A stretch of 64,000 nucleotides of DNA. Source: Mesostigma viride (lineage: Eukaryota; Streptophyta; Mesostigmatophyceae; Mesostigmatales; Mesostigmataceae). Both the position numbers and the translations under genes were made by a program. Location of the stretch: contig RPFO01000017.1 in NCBI GenBank assembly GCA_009746045.1, positions 2,662,040 to 2,726,039 on the forward strand, given 5' to 3'. Positions 11,306 to 23,210 of the stretch are shown here, piece by piece. The notes below the pieces were generated by a model. The model had not been told where the DNA came from and ran no database searches. It saw only the letters and a list, made by a program, of their open reading frames with translations. Each line of letters begins with the position of its first letter. The stretch's first letter is position 1.

Positions 11306-11854
11306 TATGTTTACAACACCGCCCGCGCAGCTCTGCCGCGATCACATGGGCATTACAGGCGTATTTCAGTACTGTTGTTGCTGATGATTTGAATCCTGCT
11401 GTGCGGCACCCACCACCTACATCATCATCGTCATCACTGCCGATATCCAGATGGTCGACCTGATCGTCATGATCAACGTCTACTACGACGTTGTAGGCCT
11501 CGTACAAGGGGAATCGACGCTGCCTGGGCATCAATTCCCCTTGTACGAGACAGGCCCCTGGTGGTCGGGACGTAAGAGCAGCAACACCAAAACGGCAACG
11601 AACATTCTCCAGCAAGCTGCCTCATCCCCGGCTAAAACAGGGGGCCTGGGGCAAGGGTCTTCTTCAATTTCCAACGACATCCAATTCCAGCGCCCCCCAC
11701 CATATTCGTCACGGCGCCTCCAATAGTCTGAACCTTCACGACCGCCCATGGCAGCTCTCGCAATTATGTTGGCACGCCTCTCCCAATTATGCCTCTCCTG
11801 CCTCGTTTGTGGCTCGATCTTCCGCTGACTCAGCGCGGCGCATGAGAGTTCCAT
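11306..11854. other. core segment, no gene recognised
   Basis: Minus-strand frames contain readable but unassigned peptides (for example REGSDYWRRRDEYGGG at about 11,715-11,760). A short inverted repeat of GCCTCGTACAAGGGGAATCGA/CAATTCCCCTTGTACGAG surrounds 11,495-11,550. No support for a complete gene was found. Confidence 0.4.
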
Positions 11855-12505
11855 TCAGAATTCATTCACCGACCCCCAACACTGACCGTACAGCCAGAAC
11901 AAACGAAAAGGTCTTGCATTCTCAATGAAAATGGGCTGTAACGGCATTCCATTGAGAATTCCATTCAGAACTCATTCACCGACCCCCAACACTGACCGTA
12001 CAGCCTGAACTGGGCTGAACATGCGAAAAGGACTTGCATTCTCAATGAAAATGGGCTGTTGCGGCATTCCATTGAGAATTCCATTGAGAACCCATTCACC
12101 GACCCCCAACACTGACCGTACAGCCTGAACTGGGCTGAACATGCAAAAAGGACTTGCATTCTCAATGAAAATGGGCTGTTGCGGCATTCCATTGAGAATT
12201 CCATTGAGAACCCATTCACCGACCCCCAACACTGACCGTACAGCCTGAACTGGGCTGAACATGCAAAAAGGACTTGCATTCTCAATGAAAATGGGCTGTT
12301 GCGGCATTCCATTGAGAATTCCATTGAGAACCCATTCACCGACCCCCAACACTGACCGTACAGCCTGAACTGGGCTGAACATGCAAAAAGGACTTGCATT
12401 CTCAATGAAAATGGGCTGTTGCGGCATTCCATTGAGAATTCCATTCAGAACTCATTCACCGACCCCCAACACTGACCGTACAACCTGAACTGGGCTGAAC
12501 ATGCG
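11855..12505. repeat. 120-bp tandem repeat, about 5.3 copies
   Basis: A unit of exactly 120 bp containing CCATTCACCGACCCCCAACACTGACC and TGCATTCTCAATGAAAATGG; the three middle copies are almost identical and the outer ones diverge. The period is a multiple of three and lacks minus-strand stops, so long minus frames there are artefacts. It lies directly upstream of the PHD gene. Confidence 0.95.
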
Positions 12506-12756
12506 AGAAACGAAGGACCATCCAAAAAGTGAAAAAGTTCTGAAACAGTCCGCGGCGTTGTCCGAGCCTCGCATGCAAATGGCATTTGAATGAACAAAGC
12601 GCAGTGACCGTCGTCTTTGCGCGCGCGCGGGTGGAGGTGCGTGCACTAGTCTGCCAAGAAAACACTGCAGGGCATGCGCGCACGAACACAACGAGAACGT
12701 GCCAGCCTATGACGTCGTCGACGATGAAGTTCGTCGTCCGCTAAATTGTAGGGGAT

Positions 12757-14570
12757 ATGGCGGAGTATCTGAGTGAAACAGAGAGGCTGCGGGCAGAACG
12801 ACTGTGTTATGGACAAACTGCGGGTGTTTGCCTCTTAGGCCATGCCGATGGGGCAGACAACAACTGTCGGGGCCGAAATGGTGAAAGCTGCAACCTATTT
12901 GCTCACGCGATCTGCGTCAAGGCAATTGACGGGAATAAAAATGGGGAGGAGTGGTGGTGCCCAGGATGCCGTGACCCCGGTGGCGTGAAAGTTGCCAATC
13001 TCCAAGCTTCGGGTTCGAACGGTCATCATGAGGTCGGCACTCCCCCCCCGGCCCTGGGGTCCGCTGCTAACAAGTTTCTTCCAAACACCGACAAAGACCG
13101 GCGCATGTTGATGGATGATTCCGGATGCAAGGCCGTTGACGACTTCGAGAAAGCACATCACCAGGCACCCGGCAGGAAGCTAGTGTTTCCTCGTACTACC
13201 GACGGCCATGCCACCCAGGAATCAGATGCACGCAGCAAGGAGGACGTGCCGTCAATTCCGGCTGATGCCAGCAAGGGCGTTCAATCGAGTGATGAAAAGT
13301 CGACCGCGGGGGTGGTGGACGATGACCTACCCGACTCCTCACACCCCCCGACTCCGCGACTCCCCCCTGTGCAGGCGGTGCAGAACATGGAGACCACGCT
13401 AACCTTGACGAGGCCCAGCCGGCAGCAGCTGCCATGCCTGGCAGCGCTAGCAGTGCGACACGGCGCGCCAGCTTTGATGCAGCGAACCTCAAGTCCGGCG
13501 ACCAACTTGCGTCGGAAGCTCCAGCGTTTATGACGTGGCTTCCCTCCCCTGATGGCCCCTCCCCTGGCCATCTCCGTGTTGGACAATTGGTTCGCGTCGC
13601 CATCCCTCATAAGGAGTTTGGCAAACCCCTCTTCCCCAAGGTAATTCTTGGGTTTCATTTGTACCCTGGAGGAGCGGGGATCTTCCTGGCCAACACACCG
13701 TACGGAAGAAAGGACATGATGGAAAAGGCTGTCAAGAGCGGGGGGACCAAGCTGACGCCTGATCCCCCAGCATATTACGTGAACTGGGCTCAACAATCCC
13801 AGGCCCTTCGGCCCGTCTTCATGGAGGATGGTGCTGTCGCCACGGTTGGCGACCTGACCGTCCTGCGCGACCGGCTAGATGCTGTGTGCGAATACCTGCC
13901 AAACGCAGGTCTGGCGGCGCTTCGAGCCACATCTGGTGGCTTGATCTACACAAACAAAGGCGAGGCCGTCAAGTTTGACTTGGTAAAGGACTTCCCAAAG
14001 CGCGTCGCACCACCACCAGCTGCCACGGCACCACCACCAGCTGCCACTTCCAGCCAACCTCGCGCTAACAAAAGCGTGCCAGAGGCGCAGCTGGTTCACC
14101 CCACACGCTCCAAGCGTGTGAAGGCGGACAGCCAGCAGCCAACTGCAGAGCCCAAGTGCGGTGTTCAAGTGCCAGTCAAGCCGAGCACCGAAGCCAGGGC
14201 GAGTGGTGTTCGCAACAAGAGGCCTCCCTCGAGCTCGGTATATGTACGCTGCGATGACTCGGGTGAAGAACGCGACTCGGACCAAGAAGTAGCGAAGCTA
14301 CGCCGGCCGCACAAGCAGTACAACGGACCAGCACAAGCAGTACAACGCGGAGGTTGCGCAGCTGCAACGCAAGATGCAGGAGATGGAACAGCAACAGCAG
14401 CAGCAGCAGCAGCAGCACCAACAGCAGCAGCAGCAGCTCCTACAGCAGCTGCAGCAGCAGCTCCTACAGCAGCTGCAGCAGCAGCAGCAGCCTTTGCAAC
14501 AGCAGCAGCAGGAGCCGCCGCCGCAGCAGCTGCTGCAGCCACAGCAGCTGCTGCAGCTCTCACAGCTCCT

Positions 14571-14612
<42 letters not shown>

Positions 14613-15334
14613 GCAGCCGGCGCCGCCGCCACAGCAGCAGCAGCTGCTGCAGCAGCTCCTACAGCAGCTGCAGCAGCAGCCGCCGCCGCCGCACCAGCAA
14701 CTACAGCAGCTGCTGCAGCCGCCGATGCAGCAACAGCTGCTACAGCAGCAGCATCCGCAGCAGCTGGTGCTGCAGCAACTGCAGCAGCTGCTGCAACAAC
14801 AGCAACACTATCGCCTCCCACTCCCTGCCGCTACAACGACTACACGAGTAATTGACGGGGACGCCGAAGTAGCGCCCCTCGCGCAAGTGCAGCAAATGCT
14901 GGCTCAGATGCAACTTCCCCAGGTATGTCCTTTCCTATTGTGATTTCTTTGAATCAACATAATCTGCCTTTGTGAATAGTTTGTTGGAGTATATAGGATA
15001 TATTTGTTTGGTTTGTTGATTATTCCTTCATATACCGTGCCCTAAGGCATGCTGGCTTGATGTGCTGGGTGGTGGTGTGCAGGTTGGTGGACGCCGGCTC
15101 CCATCCATTGACCCCTTCTCTGGCACGGTCTCTGTGGCGGTGGCTGCGCTCAACTCAATTGCGACACTGGCCATGTCTGGGAACACGACGCCCGTGCCAC
15201 GATGGCGCCCGGTGACCACGTGGGTGCCATCATCCGTGTCAGCTCCGCCCAACTATGGTGTCGGCCGCCCATTGCAGCAGTGGCCAAACTTCTCCAATGA
15301 CTGGACTATGAGCAATGACTGGTTTACCAGCTAA
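12757..15334 (+). CDS. transposon-borne PHD-finger / poly-Gln protein
   Basis: ATG at 12,757 (MAEYLSETERL). A PHD-like zinc finger covers residues about 25-75: CLLGHADGADNNC, then SCNLFAHAIC and EEWWCPGC. A linker with DSSHPPTPRLPP follows, then an unrecognised globular block (LRVGQLVRVAIPHKEFGKPL, GFHLYPGGAGIFLANTPYG, YYVNWAQQ) at 13,540-14,010. Next are a helical KQYNAEVAQLQRKMQEMEQ stretch, a CAG-rich poly-Gln tract (14,388-14,800) and a C-terminal exon. The exon ends at 14,922 (CCCCAG|GTATGT) and exon 2 runs 15,083-15,334 (stop TAA). The first part and the middle are in different frames, so an intron or frameshift lies at about 13,300-13,380. A 22-bp tandem duplication (14,310-14,346) shifts the frame before the poly-Gln. 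Chromatin reading or a transposition accessory role is inference. Confidence 0.65.
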
Positions 15335-15534
15335 GCTTATACTAGTTTCTGATGTATTATTAAGTGAGCCAGTGCTTCTAGTAGAAGGTGATGTCTTAGT
15401 ACTTATTGTATATTCATGCTGGACTGAAAGAGTACGTGGCGTGCCACTGGCAGCCGAGACATGTGCCTTGTCGATGGCCTGGGTTGCTCTTGTGCCATCC
15501 CATTTCATCTCAGATTGAATCATGAAGTTTCATG

Positions 15535-16565
15535 ATTCAGTTGATGCTTGCAAGTTTCCAGCCTGACATGATCGATCGAGTTCATTTGGTCGCACAAAAA
15601 TGTTTTATTCAAGAGAACAGTGGCAATGGCATCAAACTGCATTGTTTTCCTTTCATTTGTCACCTTTTGAGCTGTAAACAGTCTATTTTGATGGTCTACA
15701 TGCTGCTTACAACTTTCCAGCCTGATCTGAGTTCATTTGTTCAATATTCATATTTGTTTCATGTAAGATAACCGAGAAAATGACGAAAAACTGCACATGT
15801 ATGCTGTCACATGTCACCATTTGAGCTCAGAATGAGCCCAATTTTTGTGGGTGGTCTATTTTCATGGTCTACATGCTGCCTGCAAGAATCCAGCCTGATA
15901 TGAGTTCATTTGTTCACTATTCATATTTGTTTCATGTAAGAAAAGGGGGAAAATGACGAAAAACTGCACATGTATGCTGTCACATGTCACCATTTGAGCT
16001 CAAAATGAGCCCAATTTTTGTGGGTGGTCTATTTTCATGGTCTAGATGCTGCCTGCAAGAACCCAGCCTGATATGAGTTCATTTGTCCACTGTTCATATT
16101 TGTTTCATGTAAGAAAAGGGGGAAAATGACGAAAAACTGCACATGTATGCTGTCACATGTCACCATTTGAGCTCAGAATGAGCCCAATTTTTGTGGGTGG
16201 TCTATTTTCATGGTATAAATGCTGCCTGCAAGAATCCAGCCTGATATGAGTTCATTTGTTCACTATTCATATTTGTTTCATGTAAGAAAAGGGGGAAAAT
16301 GACGAAAAACTGCACATGTATGCTGTCACATGTCACCATTTGAGCTCAGAATGAGCCCAATTTTTGTGGGTGGTCTATTTTCATGGTATAAATGCTGCCT
16401 GCAAGAATCCAGCCTGATATGAGTTCATTTGTTCACTATTCATATTTGTTTCATGTAAGAAAAGGGGGAAAATGACGAAAAACTGCACATGTATGCTGTC
16501 ACATGTCACCATTTGAGCTCAGAATGCGCCCAATTTTTGTGGGTGGTCTATTTTCATGGTCTGAA
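15535..16565 (-). repeat. right subterminal array, six 173-bp units, inverted
   Basis: The same 173-bp unit as at 10,269-11,305, in reverse orientation. Five units are close copies. The innermost (15,535-15,715) is strongly diverged, and one copy has AGAATGCGCC in place of AGAATGAGCC. The mirror symmetry of the two arrays defines the architecture of the element. Confidence 0.93.
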
Positions 16566-16667
16566 GGCTGGATGACCCCTGCTTTATTGACAAATATAAG
16601 GATTTAATCACATGTGGAAAAATTGAGTAAAATTTATGAAATTGAGCAAACACTTATGAATCCCCTC

Positions 16668-18358
16668 ATGGTCAAGGACCTGCGCAGCTGCCAGCAGAAG
16701 CACGACGGCAAGGGGGCCTGGTTCTGGTACAAGCGCCTTGGGCCACCGGGACGGCCTCGGCCGGCCCCACCCACCGCCACGACGTCCCAGTGGCGCCCCC
16801 GCCAAGCGGCTTCGTACCTGGGCCGCGGCCACGGCCGAGGTCGTGGGGACAGCTGCGCCGCCCCCGCCCCATGCAGCCGCCGCCGCCCGCCCGGCCGCCC
16901 TGGCCGGCCCCGCTGGGCCCCCGGCCCCGCCTAGGTCAGCGGCGGACTACCTAGTCCCCCCGGCGCTGATCGGCCCACTTGGCGACCCGTCAGACATGCC
17001 TCCTTTCACCTCTCGCGAGGTCGATCACGGAGGCGGCCCAGCGCCTGCGGTATGACGCAGCCACCGGCTCCGACGAGATTCCTGCCGCAGTTGTGAAACT
17101 TGCAGCCGAATTCGAGGACACCGGTGTTATTATGCTGCTCAGACTTCCGGGACATCTGCAACCGCCTTCTGCTGTCGTCGCAACCACCTCCAGCAGCCTG
17201 GCAACACAGTTTTCGCACGATGCTGTACGTACAAGAACAAGGGGTCGCCAGCCGACCCCGGCAACTACAGAGGGGTGTGCATTCAAAGCGCCCCCCTCAA
17301 GCTTCTTATATGCAGCTCCTCCTGAACCGCCTGCGCACGGCCCTGGCCGGACGGTCACCTCAGCGAGACTCAGCACGGCTTCCGTTCAGGTCACAACATG
17401 CACAGTACAGGCCTGCGCTCTTCCCTACTCGCCGACTGGTGGAAGAACTGCAACGCCTTCAGCCTGGTGAGTCCCCTTTGCACCTTGTGCTGGTGGACTT
17501 CATCAAAGCCTTCGATTCGGTTTTCTGGCCTGCGCTTTGGGACATCCTCGAGCTGTTCCGGATCCCCCGCCCCTTATTGCTGTACGTCATCCGCAACCTG
17601 TATGAAGGGTCCACCACTTCGGTGCGCACTTCCTACGGGACCACGTGCCACCATTCCCTTTACAGAAGGGTACGTGTGGCAGGGCTGCGTGTTGTCGCCC
17701 TACCTGTTCATTATTGTGGTCGCCAATTAATACCAGCGTAATGATTCAGGCGCGCAAGCGATACGCCCGCATCGTGGGTAGGGAACCAGGGGTGCAGGTT
17801 GCTAACAAATTCTGGCATGGCGGAGCGGACACGGAGATTCGGCTGGCAGACATCATCTACGCAGACGACACCACCCTCTTCGAGGACACTGGACACGTGC
17901 AGACATGGCTTGACTGCCTGGCTATCGAGGCGCGCGCAGTGGGGCTTGAGGTCAGCAAGAAGACAGAGGCCCTGGCGGTTGGGCTCACCCACTAACCGCC
18001 ACCCCTCTATCTCCTCGACGGCTCTCGAGTCCTGTATCGGGACCGCATCAAGCTGCTGGGCAGCCTGCTCCCCAGCTGCGAGGTTGATGTGGACCATCGC
18101 ATCTTCCTCGCCTGCCAGCACGCTTTACGCCAGCTAACCGGGCCCTGTGGCGCAAGCCGGCCCTGGGCAAGATCGAGAAACAGGACCTGTTTAAGGTCCT
18201 CGTCCTTCCTGTTCTCACGTATGGGGCCGAGACGTGGACCCTCACCGCCGACCTGGCCCGAAAGCTGGACGGCGCGGTCACCAACATGCTGCGATCCATT
18301 TTCCGAGTAGGATTATTATGCTGCTCATGTCCGCAATGAGGACCTGTACCAGGGCATC
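16668..18358 (+). pseudogene. LINE ORF2 reverse transcriptase remnant
   Basis: Motifs appear in the normal order across frames. They are ATGSDEIPAAVVKLA (about 17,060), QHGFRSGHNMHS (about 17,370), LVDFIKAFDSVFWPALW (about 17,490, catalytic Asp present), VWQGCVLSPYLF (about 17,675) and IIYADDTTLFED (about 17,850, the YADD active site intact). After these come KTEALAVG and LVLPVLTYGAETWTL (about 18,205). Frame changes separate them; poly-Pro/Ala insertions precede the domain. The order and motifs are those of a LINE reverse transcriptase. After NEDLYQGI (about 18,335-18,358) the similarity stops, so the tail was lost or replaced. Confidence 0.85.
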
Positions 18359-18389
18359 AGCGGTGGGATACAAACACTAAAATTTGTAA

Positions 18390-18930
18390 CTTCCCCAGGG
18401 CCCCATCAGCTGGTGCTAAAAATAACTGGTGACTTTTTTGAGTCGCGAGTTTTGGGGCGTGATAAAATAGGCATCCTACATAGTGCAGTTTTGAACATGG
18501 AAATGATATGTAAGCATGGAGTATTGGCAAACATGCATGCTAATTAACACTCATTCCAACCTGTGTGCCACCAATACCTGCCATAACCGTACTGCAGGTC
18601 CCTGCCGGATATGGTTGGAGACGACTACGCGCGGGATTCACGGGGTTCACAACCAATTATCATGCATGATGGAGCACGTAAATACCTTGGATTTCACCCT
18701 AATATTTCAGGGGGGACTGCAGCTGTACCCAAGCACTACATCCAAACACTTACATGTCTTGTTTCACCCAGGGACCCACAAGATAATGCTAATAATAGTT
18801 GGTGACTATTAATTTGAGTCACCAGTTTGGGGGGTGCTAGAATAAACATCCAAGTGCAGTTTTGAACATGGAAATGATAGGTATAAGCATGAAACATGCA
18901 TGATTATGTTTATTCCAGCATATGTGGCAC
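18390..18930. repeat. diverged direct duplication, period about 370 bp
   Basis: 18,396-18,560 and 18,770-18,930 share CCAGG..CCCA, AATA..TGGTGACT, TTTGAGTC and CAGTTTTGAACATGGAAATGATA in the same order. The copies are clearly diverged. No coding frame spans them. They may be the subterminal region of the piggyBac-type element to the right, or an independent non-coding repeat. Confidence 0.7.
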
Positions 18931-19400
18931 AAATATATGCAACAATAATAAGTGTAAATGCTTGCAGACCCGCTGATATACTGTGGTACTTATTTTTACA
19001 TGCATGATGGACCTTGCACACAAAGTCATACTGACATCCCAGCACTCCTATAGATGAAATAGATAGTGACCAACCAAGGGACCATGCAGTAACACTGAAA
19101 AATGCCAACTATAGAAATAGGTGGCACTGTGACCATCACGGAGCAGATTTTCAAACTGCACAACTTGTTATGCATAAACATGAAATTGCTAATACATAAG
19201 GCATCATTGACCATGAAACAATAACGCAGGCTAACAACATGAAACCAAATAACACATGCACAGGTGGGTCCATGAAACAATAACACATGTACACTTCACA
19301 ACATGCATGCCGGCCCATGGTGATACACGGCGCGCATGAGCGCGGGCAGGAAAGGCCAAATGCCACATGCCACCTAGGCAACAAATGCTAGCATTCTTAG
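18931..19400. other. AT-rich spacer, nothing recognised
   Basis: CCATGAAACAATAAC recurs twice (about 19,210 and 19,272). No gene, RNA or terminal repeat could be identified. Confidence 0.4.
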
Positions 19401-21875
19401 TCAGCCTTTGTAGGACTATATCCCAGGCAGACATGCTCCGCCCTGAGATGGCGGCGCCGCGCCACCCCCTTGAGCTTCCGGGTGGTGGCTGCTGCCCCCC
19501 TCGTGGTAGTGGCACCCTTGAAATTCTTGGCGCATTCGCCACGCTGGGAGAGACCTGCCATACACGTTGCTTCGTCACGTTGAAGTCCAGCCCCTCCACC
19601 TGGCAGGAGCCCGGAGTGGAAGAGGCCGAAGCAGTTCCGCTCGCTGTTGCTGCAGAACGCCATGTCACAGTGCTCGCACATAACCGAGGTCTTGTGCTTC
19701 CTGCCTAAGTTGCGCGCAGCACAGTTGGCACAGCACCTGCTCCACCCACGGGATCTTCGGCTTGGCGGGATAGTGCAGGGGGCCAAATCGGCCCACGGTG
19801 CGGCTGAGGGGTATGTCCGCGGCCTGCAGCTCACGGACATGGGCACGGTTGCACCTGGCCACGCATTCGCCTGAGTCGAGCTCCTTGGTCAGCACGCTCA
19901 TGCAGGAACCTCGAGTGGGTCATGGCGGCGGTCAGGGACTCTGTGTGGATCATCACGTGCAGCAGGTAGCTGTTGGTGAGCACGTTGCATGGCGATCGAT
20001 GGCCCATCACTGAGCAGGCGCACCCACCACCACACCCTCGAGTCACAAGGGCCTTGCACACGTCGTACTAGGGCGCAGTACATCATTGCATATTGGTCGC
20101 ACAAGTCCGTGGCCTTGTATAGGTGAGCCAATACTCCAGGATGTTGTGGGGTGCGATCACTGTCTTCCGCACCACGGTGTGGCCCCCGCGCCGGGTGACC
20201 GCCACCTCCTCTAGGGCAGGGGCCCAGCCCCTTCAATGGAGAGGGTCCACACCGGCTAGCTTCTTGTCCTGCCAGCTGCACAGCAGGTGCCCCGGCTCGT
20301 TGCTTGCCGCCCACCGGCGCGTAGTCACCCGGCCTGCTCCACCTCCTTCTTCTAGTGGGCATGAGCTTCGCCACCTCATCGATTAGGGCAGCCCCTTGCA
20401 CGGTTCGCGCAGATGGTGCCGACCACGCGGTGGCCCATCTCAGCGATCGACTGAGTCGATATGGCGCGCTTGCTCGTGTAGATCCGGCCGGTCCATCGCG
20501 ACGATGGCAGGGCGCTCAAGCACGGACACCATGCACACCACCACCTTGAAGTTGCGTGTGGTCCTCCTCCTAAGTTGACCTTGTCGTAGCTAGGTCTCCA
20601 CTTGATGAGGTAGCCCGTCTTGTCGTTCAGAGCGAACAGCTTGGCGTGTAAGGGCTCCGGGGCTTCCATCGAGGGGTTGAAGCACTTCACGGGGGACATC
20701 TTGTGTCGCGTGGGGATGGAGCGCTCGTCCAGGGCGATGCGGTCGACCCCGGGCTAAGTTCACGTACTTGATATACGCGGCGTTGAGGAGATCCTCGAGC
20801 CACAGCGTCTGCCAGCTAAGGATGTGCGCCCTCGCGGGTCAGTGTCGCGGGCAGGGCGCTGGGCAGTCGGCTGGCAGTGCATGGAGGAAGCGTGCAATTT
20901 GCTCGAACCGCTTCTGCGGCATCACGTCTTGGAAGCAAACGGCCTTTCCCACACCCATCCCCTCACTGGAAAAGAAGTAATCCCTCGAAGGGAACCTGCC
21001 CAGGGCCATGCTGCTGCTGCTGCTAAAAAATTTGCCCAATGATCTCATGCATTGTCACCGGGTGCCACGTACTCACGCCCGCCTGGCTTGCCCGCCCCCT
21101 TGAGCTCAGCATAGTCAGTCGTTGGTCTCCTTGACAATCTTGGCCAGGACATCACGTTGGGACCAGAAAAGGGAGATAGAACAGCCCCAGTGGCGAGAAC
21201 TTGAACTGCATGGGCAGGGGAAAGGTTTTGATATAGCAGGCGGCACCCGTCAGCGGCGACAGCACCGGAGTCTCGGGAAAAGAAAACACATCTGGCTTGC
21301 CGAAACCAAATTTCCAGACAGACTCGGCTGGCTCCTCAGTGGCAGGCGTGTCGTCAGGAAAATACGAATCCTCAAGCTCAGCCTCACGGCTCGGCAATTA
21401 ATGGACCCTCCGCCTCCTTCTGGTAAACAAAGTCGTCATCGGAAGTGTCCGAGACAACGCTCTCGCTGGCCGCCGCCTTGGTATGCAGGCGCCTTTTAAT
21501 TCCCGGGGCGTGGCTGATGGCTGGCTTCTTCTTCGGGTTGCCGGCAGCGCGCTTTCCCGGCTCGCGTCGCTTGACCGGGACGTGGGCAGCTCGATATATC
21601 CTCGGATTTGTCGTCGTCGTCCTCGCCGGCGTCAGAATCGCTATCCTGGCCCTGCTCGCTATCATCGTCACTGCATGCTACCTGCCGTTGGGACCTTCCT
21701 GGCTGGGCATTCTTTTATCATCGAGCTTCGTACTCATCTGCATGAGCTGCACGAATATATGAAAACCTGCTCACGGGTGAATGGGTATGTACGTGAGCTT
21801 AATTGTCGTCCGGGAAATAGCACCGTGCATGCATGCACCATCTCCCGACCTGTTCACTGTCACTACCTTGCCCGG

Positions 21876-23210
21876 CAGTGTATAATCATACGCAATACGC
21901 TATCGTACGCGGCCCATGCAGGTGTATAATGTATAATACGCTTCATACGGTGTATTATACGCTAATCGTACGCTAACCCCTTAAAAGTCTGGTTTTGCAT
22001 GGTTTTGATGATCATTCATCAATCTGACCAACCCAACATGTTCTCCAGCATCACAAGTTTGGCTTTATATGCCACATTATCACATGGCCTTGCCAATGTC
22101 GTCACTACGTACCTAGAACAACAAGCGCTGTCCCTAATGAATAGTTACTCAATAAAAGCACAACAAAACGTCAAGTTTATATTCAACTAGGGGTACTGAA
22201 TAAGACATTTTGCCAGAAATAAGACACATCGGCCTACTCATCGTAGGCCGGCCATTACTATTGGTTCTGCATGAAGCAAGGATACAAAAGGCTTTATGGC
22301 TGGCATGCAGGCTAACTAAGTGCACCAGATGGCCCAGCAGCTAGTAGTGCGCCCAGAGCCGGCCATGCATGCCGGAGGATCGAGCTGGCATGAGCGGACT
22401 GCCACTCGGAGGCGTCGGTACTTTCTACAAGGTCAGTAAGCTTCAGCCTTTGGCTGCCGCCCGCGCATCAGCCTGCTTCCCGGCGTCACTACCCGCCTTT
22501 CTCTTCCTGGCCTTGTCATCCTTCTCCGCCTGCTCCCTCAACAGCTTGAGACGCAATGCCTTGGGCGGCTTCGAGCATGGGCACACTTTCGCATCCTTGG
22601 CATACGTGCCGCCCATGATATGGCACCTTCCTTGGGTAGAAGAACCCTTGAAATGTGCCTTGCATTCTGAGCACGTCATTTGGTAGTTATTTGTCTGCTG
22701 CCCATCCTTGAAGACACGCTCTTTGCTAACATATGTCCAAACATCCTCAGAATCAGCCTCTAACTCGTCGGCCCCATCATCATCATGGTCCATCTCCTCA
22801 CTCTCCGTAGCCATGGCGCCTGTTGATATGCTACGATAGGTGACCACCGCGATCTTGCTGGCAGACCGCGATCTTGGCACATTTTGTCTTCTTGAACGGT
22901 GCCTTCCTGTCCTGCATGCCAATACACGCAGCCATATGCATTGATCTTGGCCAAGTGGCACCTTGCTGCTCACTTGTTTCTACTACTCGGCGCGCCGCAG
23001 CCTAGTCTAGAAACTTCCGCTTCACCCGAGCTGTAAACTGATGCCGGAGCCAAAAGTACGCAAAAAATACGCAAAAAAATACGCGATACGCAAGAAATAC
23101 CATAAAAATACGCGGCGCGTACGAAAGTACCCTGTTTTCGTACGCGCTGCTCGCGTATCGCGTATAATACGCGCGATACGGCGTATAATACGGCGTATGA
23201 TTATACACTG
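21876..23210. mobile_element. hAT-type DNA transposon, 1,335 bp
   Basis: Both ends read CAGTGTATAATCATACG inward (17 bp, exact) and are flanked by a perfect 8-bp duplication TTGCCCGG (21,868-21,875 and 23,211-23,218). An 8-bp duplication and CAG..TG ends are diagnostic of the hAT superfamily. Subterminal regions are rich in CGTATA/TATACG. The only ORF is a BED zinc-finger protein; the hAT catalytic domain is missing, so the copy is non-autonomous. It lies within the piggyBac relic and is therefore younger. Confidence 0.93.
22443..22814 (-). CDS. BED zinc-finger protein, N-terminal part of a hAT transposase
   Basis: ATG at 22,814 gives MATESEEMDHDDDG, then an acidic region and VWTYVSKERVFKDG...MTCSECKAHFKGSS...RCHIMGG...VCPC, followed by a Lys/Arg-rich tail to the stop at 22,443 (123 residues). 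The Cx2C...H pattern with the leading aromatic (VWTYV) is a BED finger, which binds DNA at the N-terminus of hAT transposases. The dimerisation and RNase-H parts expected in about 600 further residues are absent. The ORF is undamaged. It may bind the subterminal CGTATA motifs; this is inference. Confidence 0.6.
   Translation of the reverse strand: MATESEEMDHDDDGADELEADSEDVWTYVSKERVFKDGQQTNNYQMTCSECKAHFKGSSTQGRCHIMGGTYAKDAKVCPCSKPPKALRLKLLREQAEKDDKARKRKAGSDAGKQADARAAAKG

Larger units (their letters stand above)
10189..16667. mobile_element. 6.5-kb inverted-repeat element carrying a PHD-finger gene
   Basis: Both ends begin GAGGGGATTCATA and match over about 31 bp with one mismatch (G/A at position 14). 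They are flanked by a 3-bp ATG duplication (10,186-10,188 and 16,668-16,670). Excision would restore the LINE frame, which confirms the boundaries. Inside each end is an array of six 173-bp repeats, mirror-imaged. The core (11,306-15,530) holds a 120-bp tandem repeat and a plus-strand gene for a PHD/poly-Q protein. No DDE transposase is recognisable. A 3-bp duplication fits PIF/Harbinger, Zator, Academ or EnSpm, but the target ATG and the ends fit none cleanly, so I leave the superfamily open. Confidence 0.9.

Noticed and set aside
11965-12444. 159-codon minus frame with four identical 40-residue repeats
   Set aside because: The exact 120-bp tandem repeat explains it. Identical third positions argue for recent DNA duplication, not a selected protein.
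13875-14285. Minus-strand frame opposite the PHD gene
   Set aside because: Shadow of the GC-rich plus-strand coding region; no motif.
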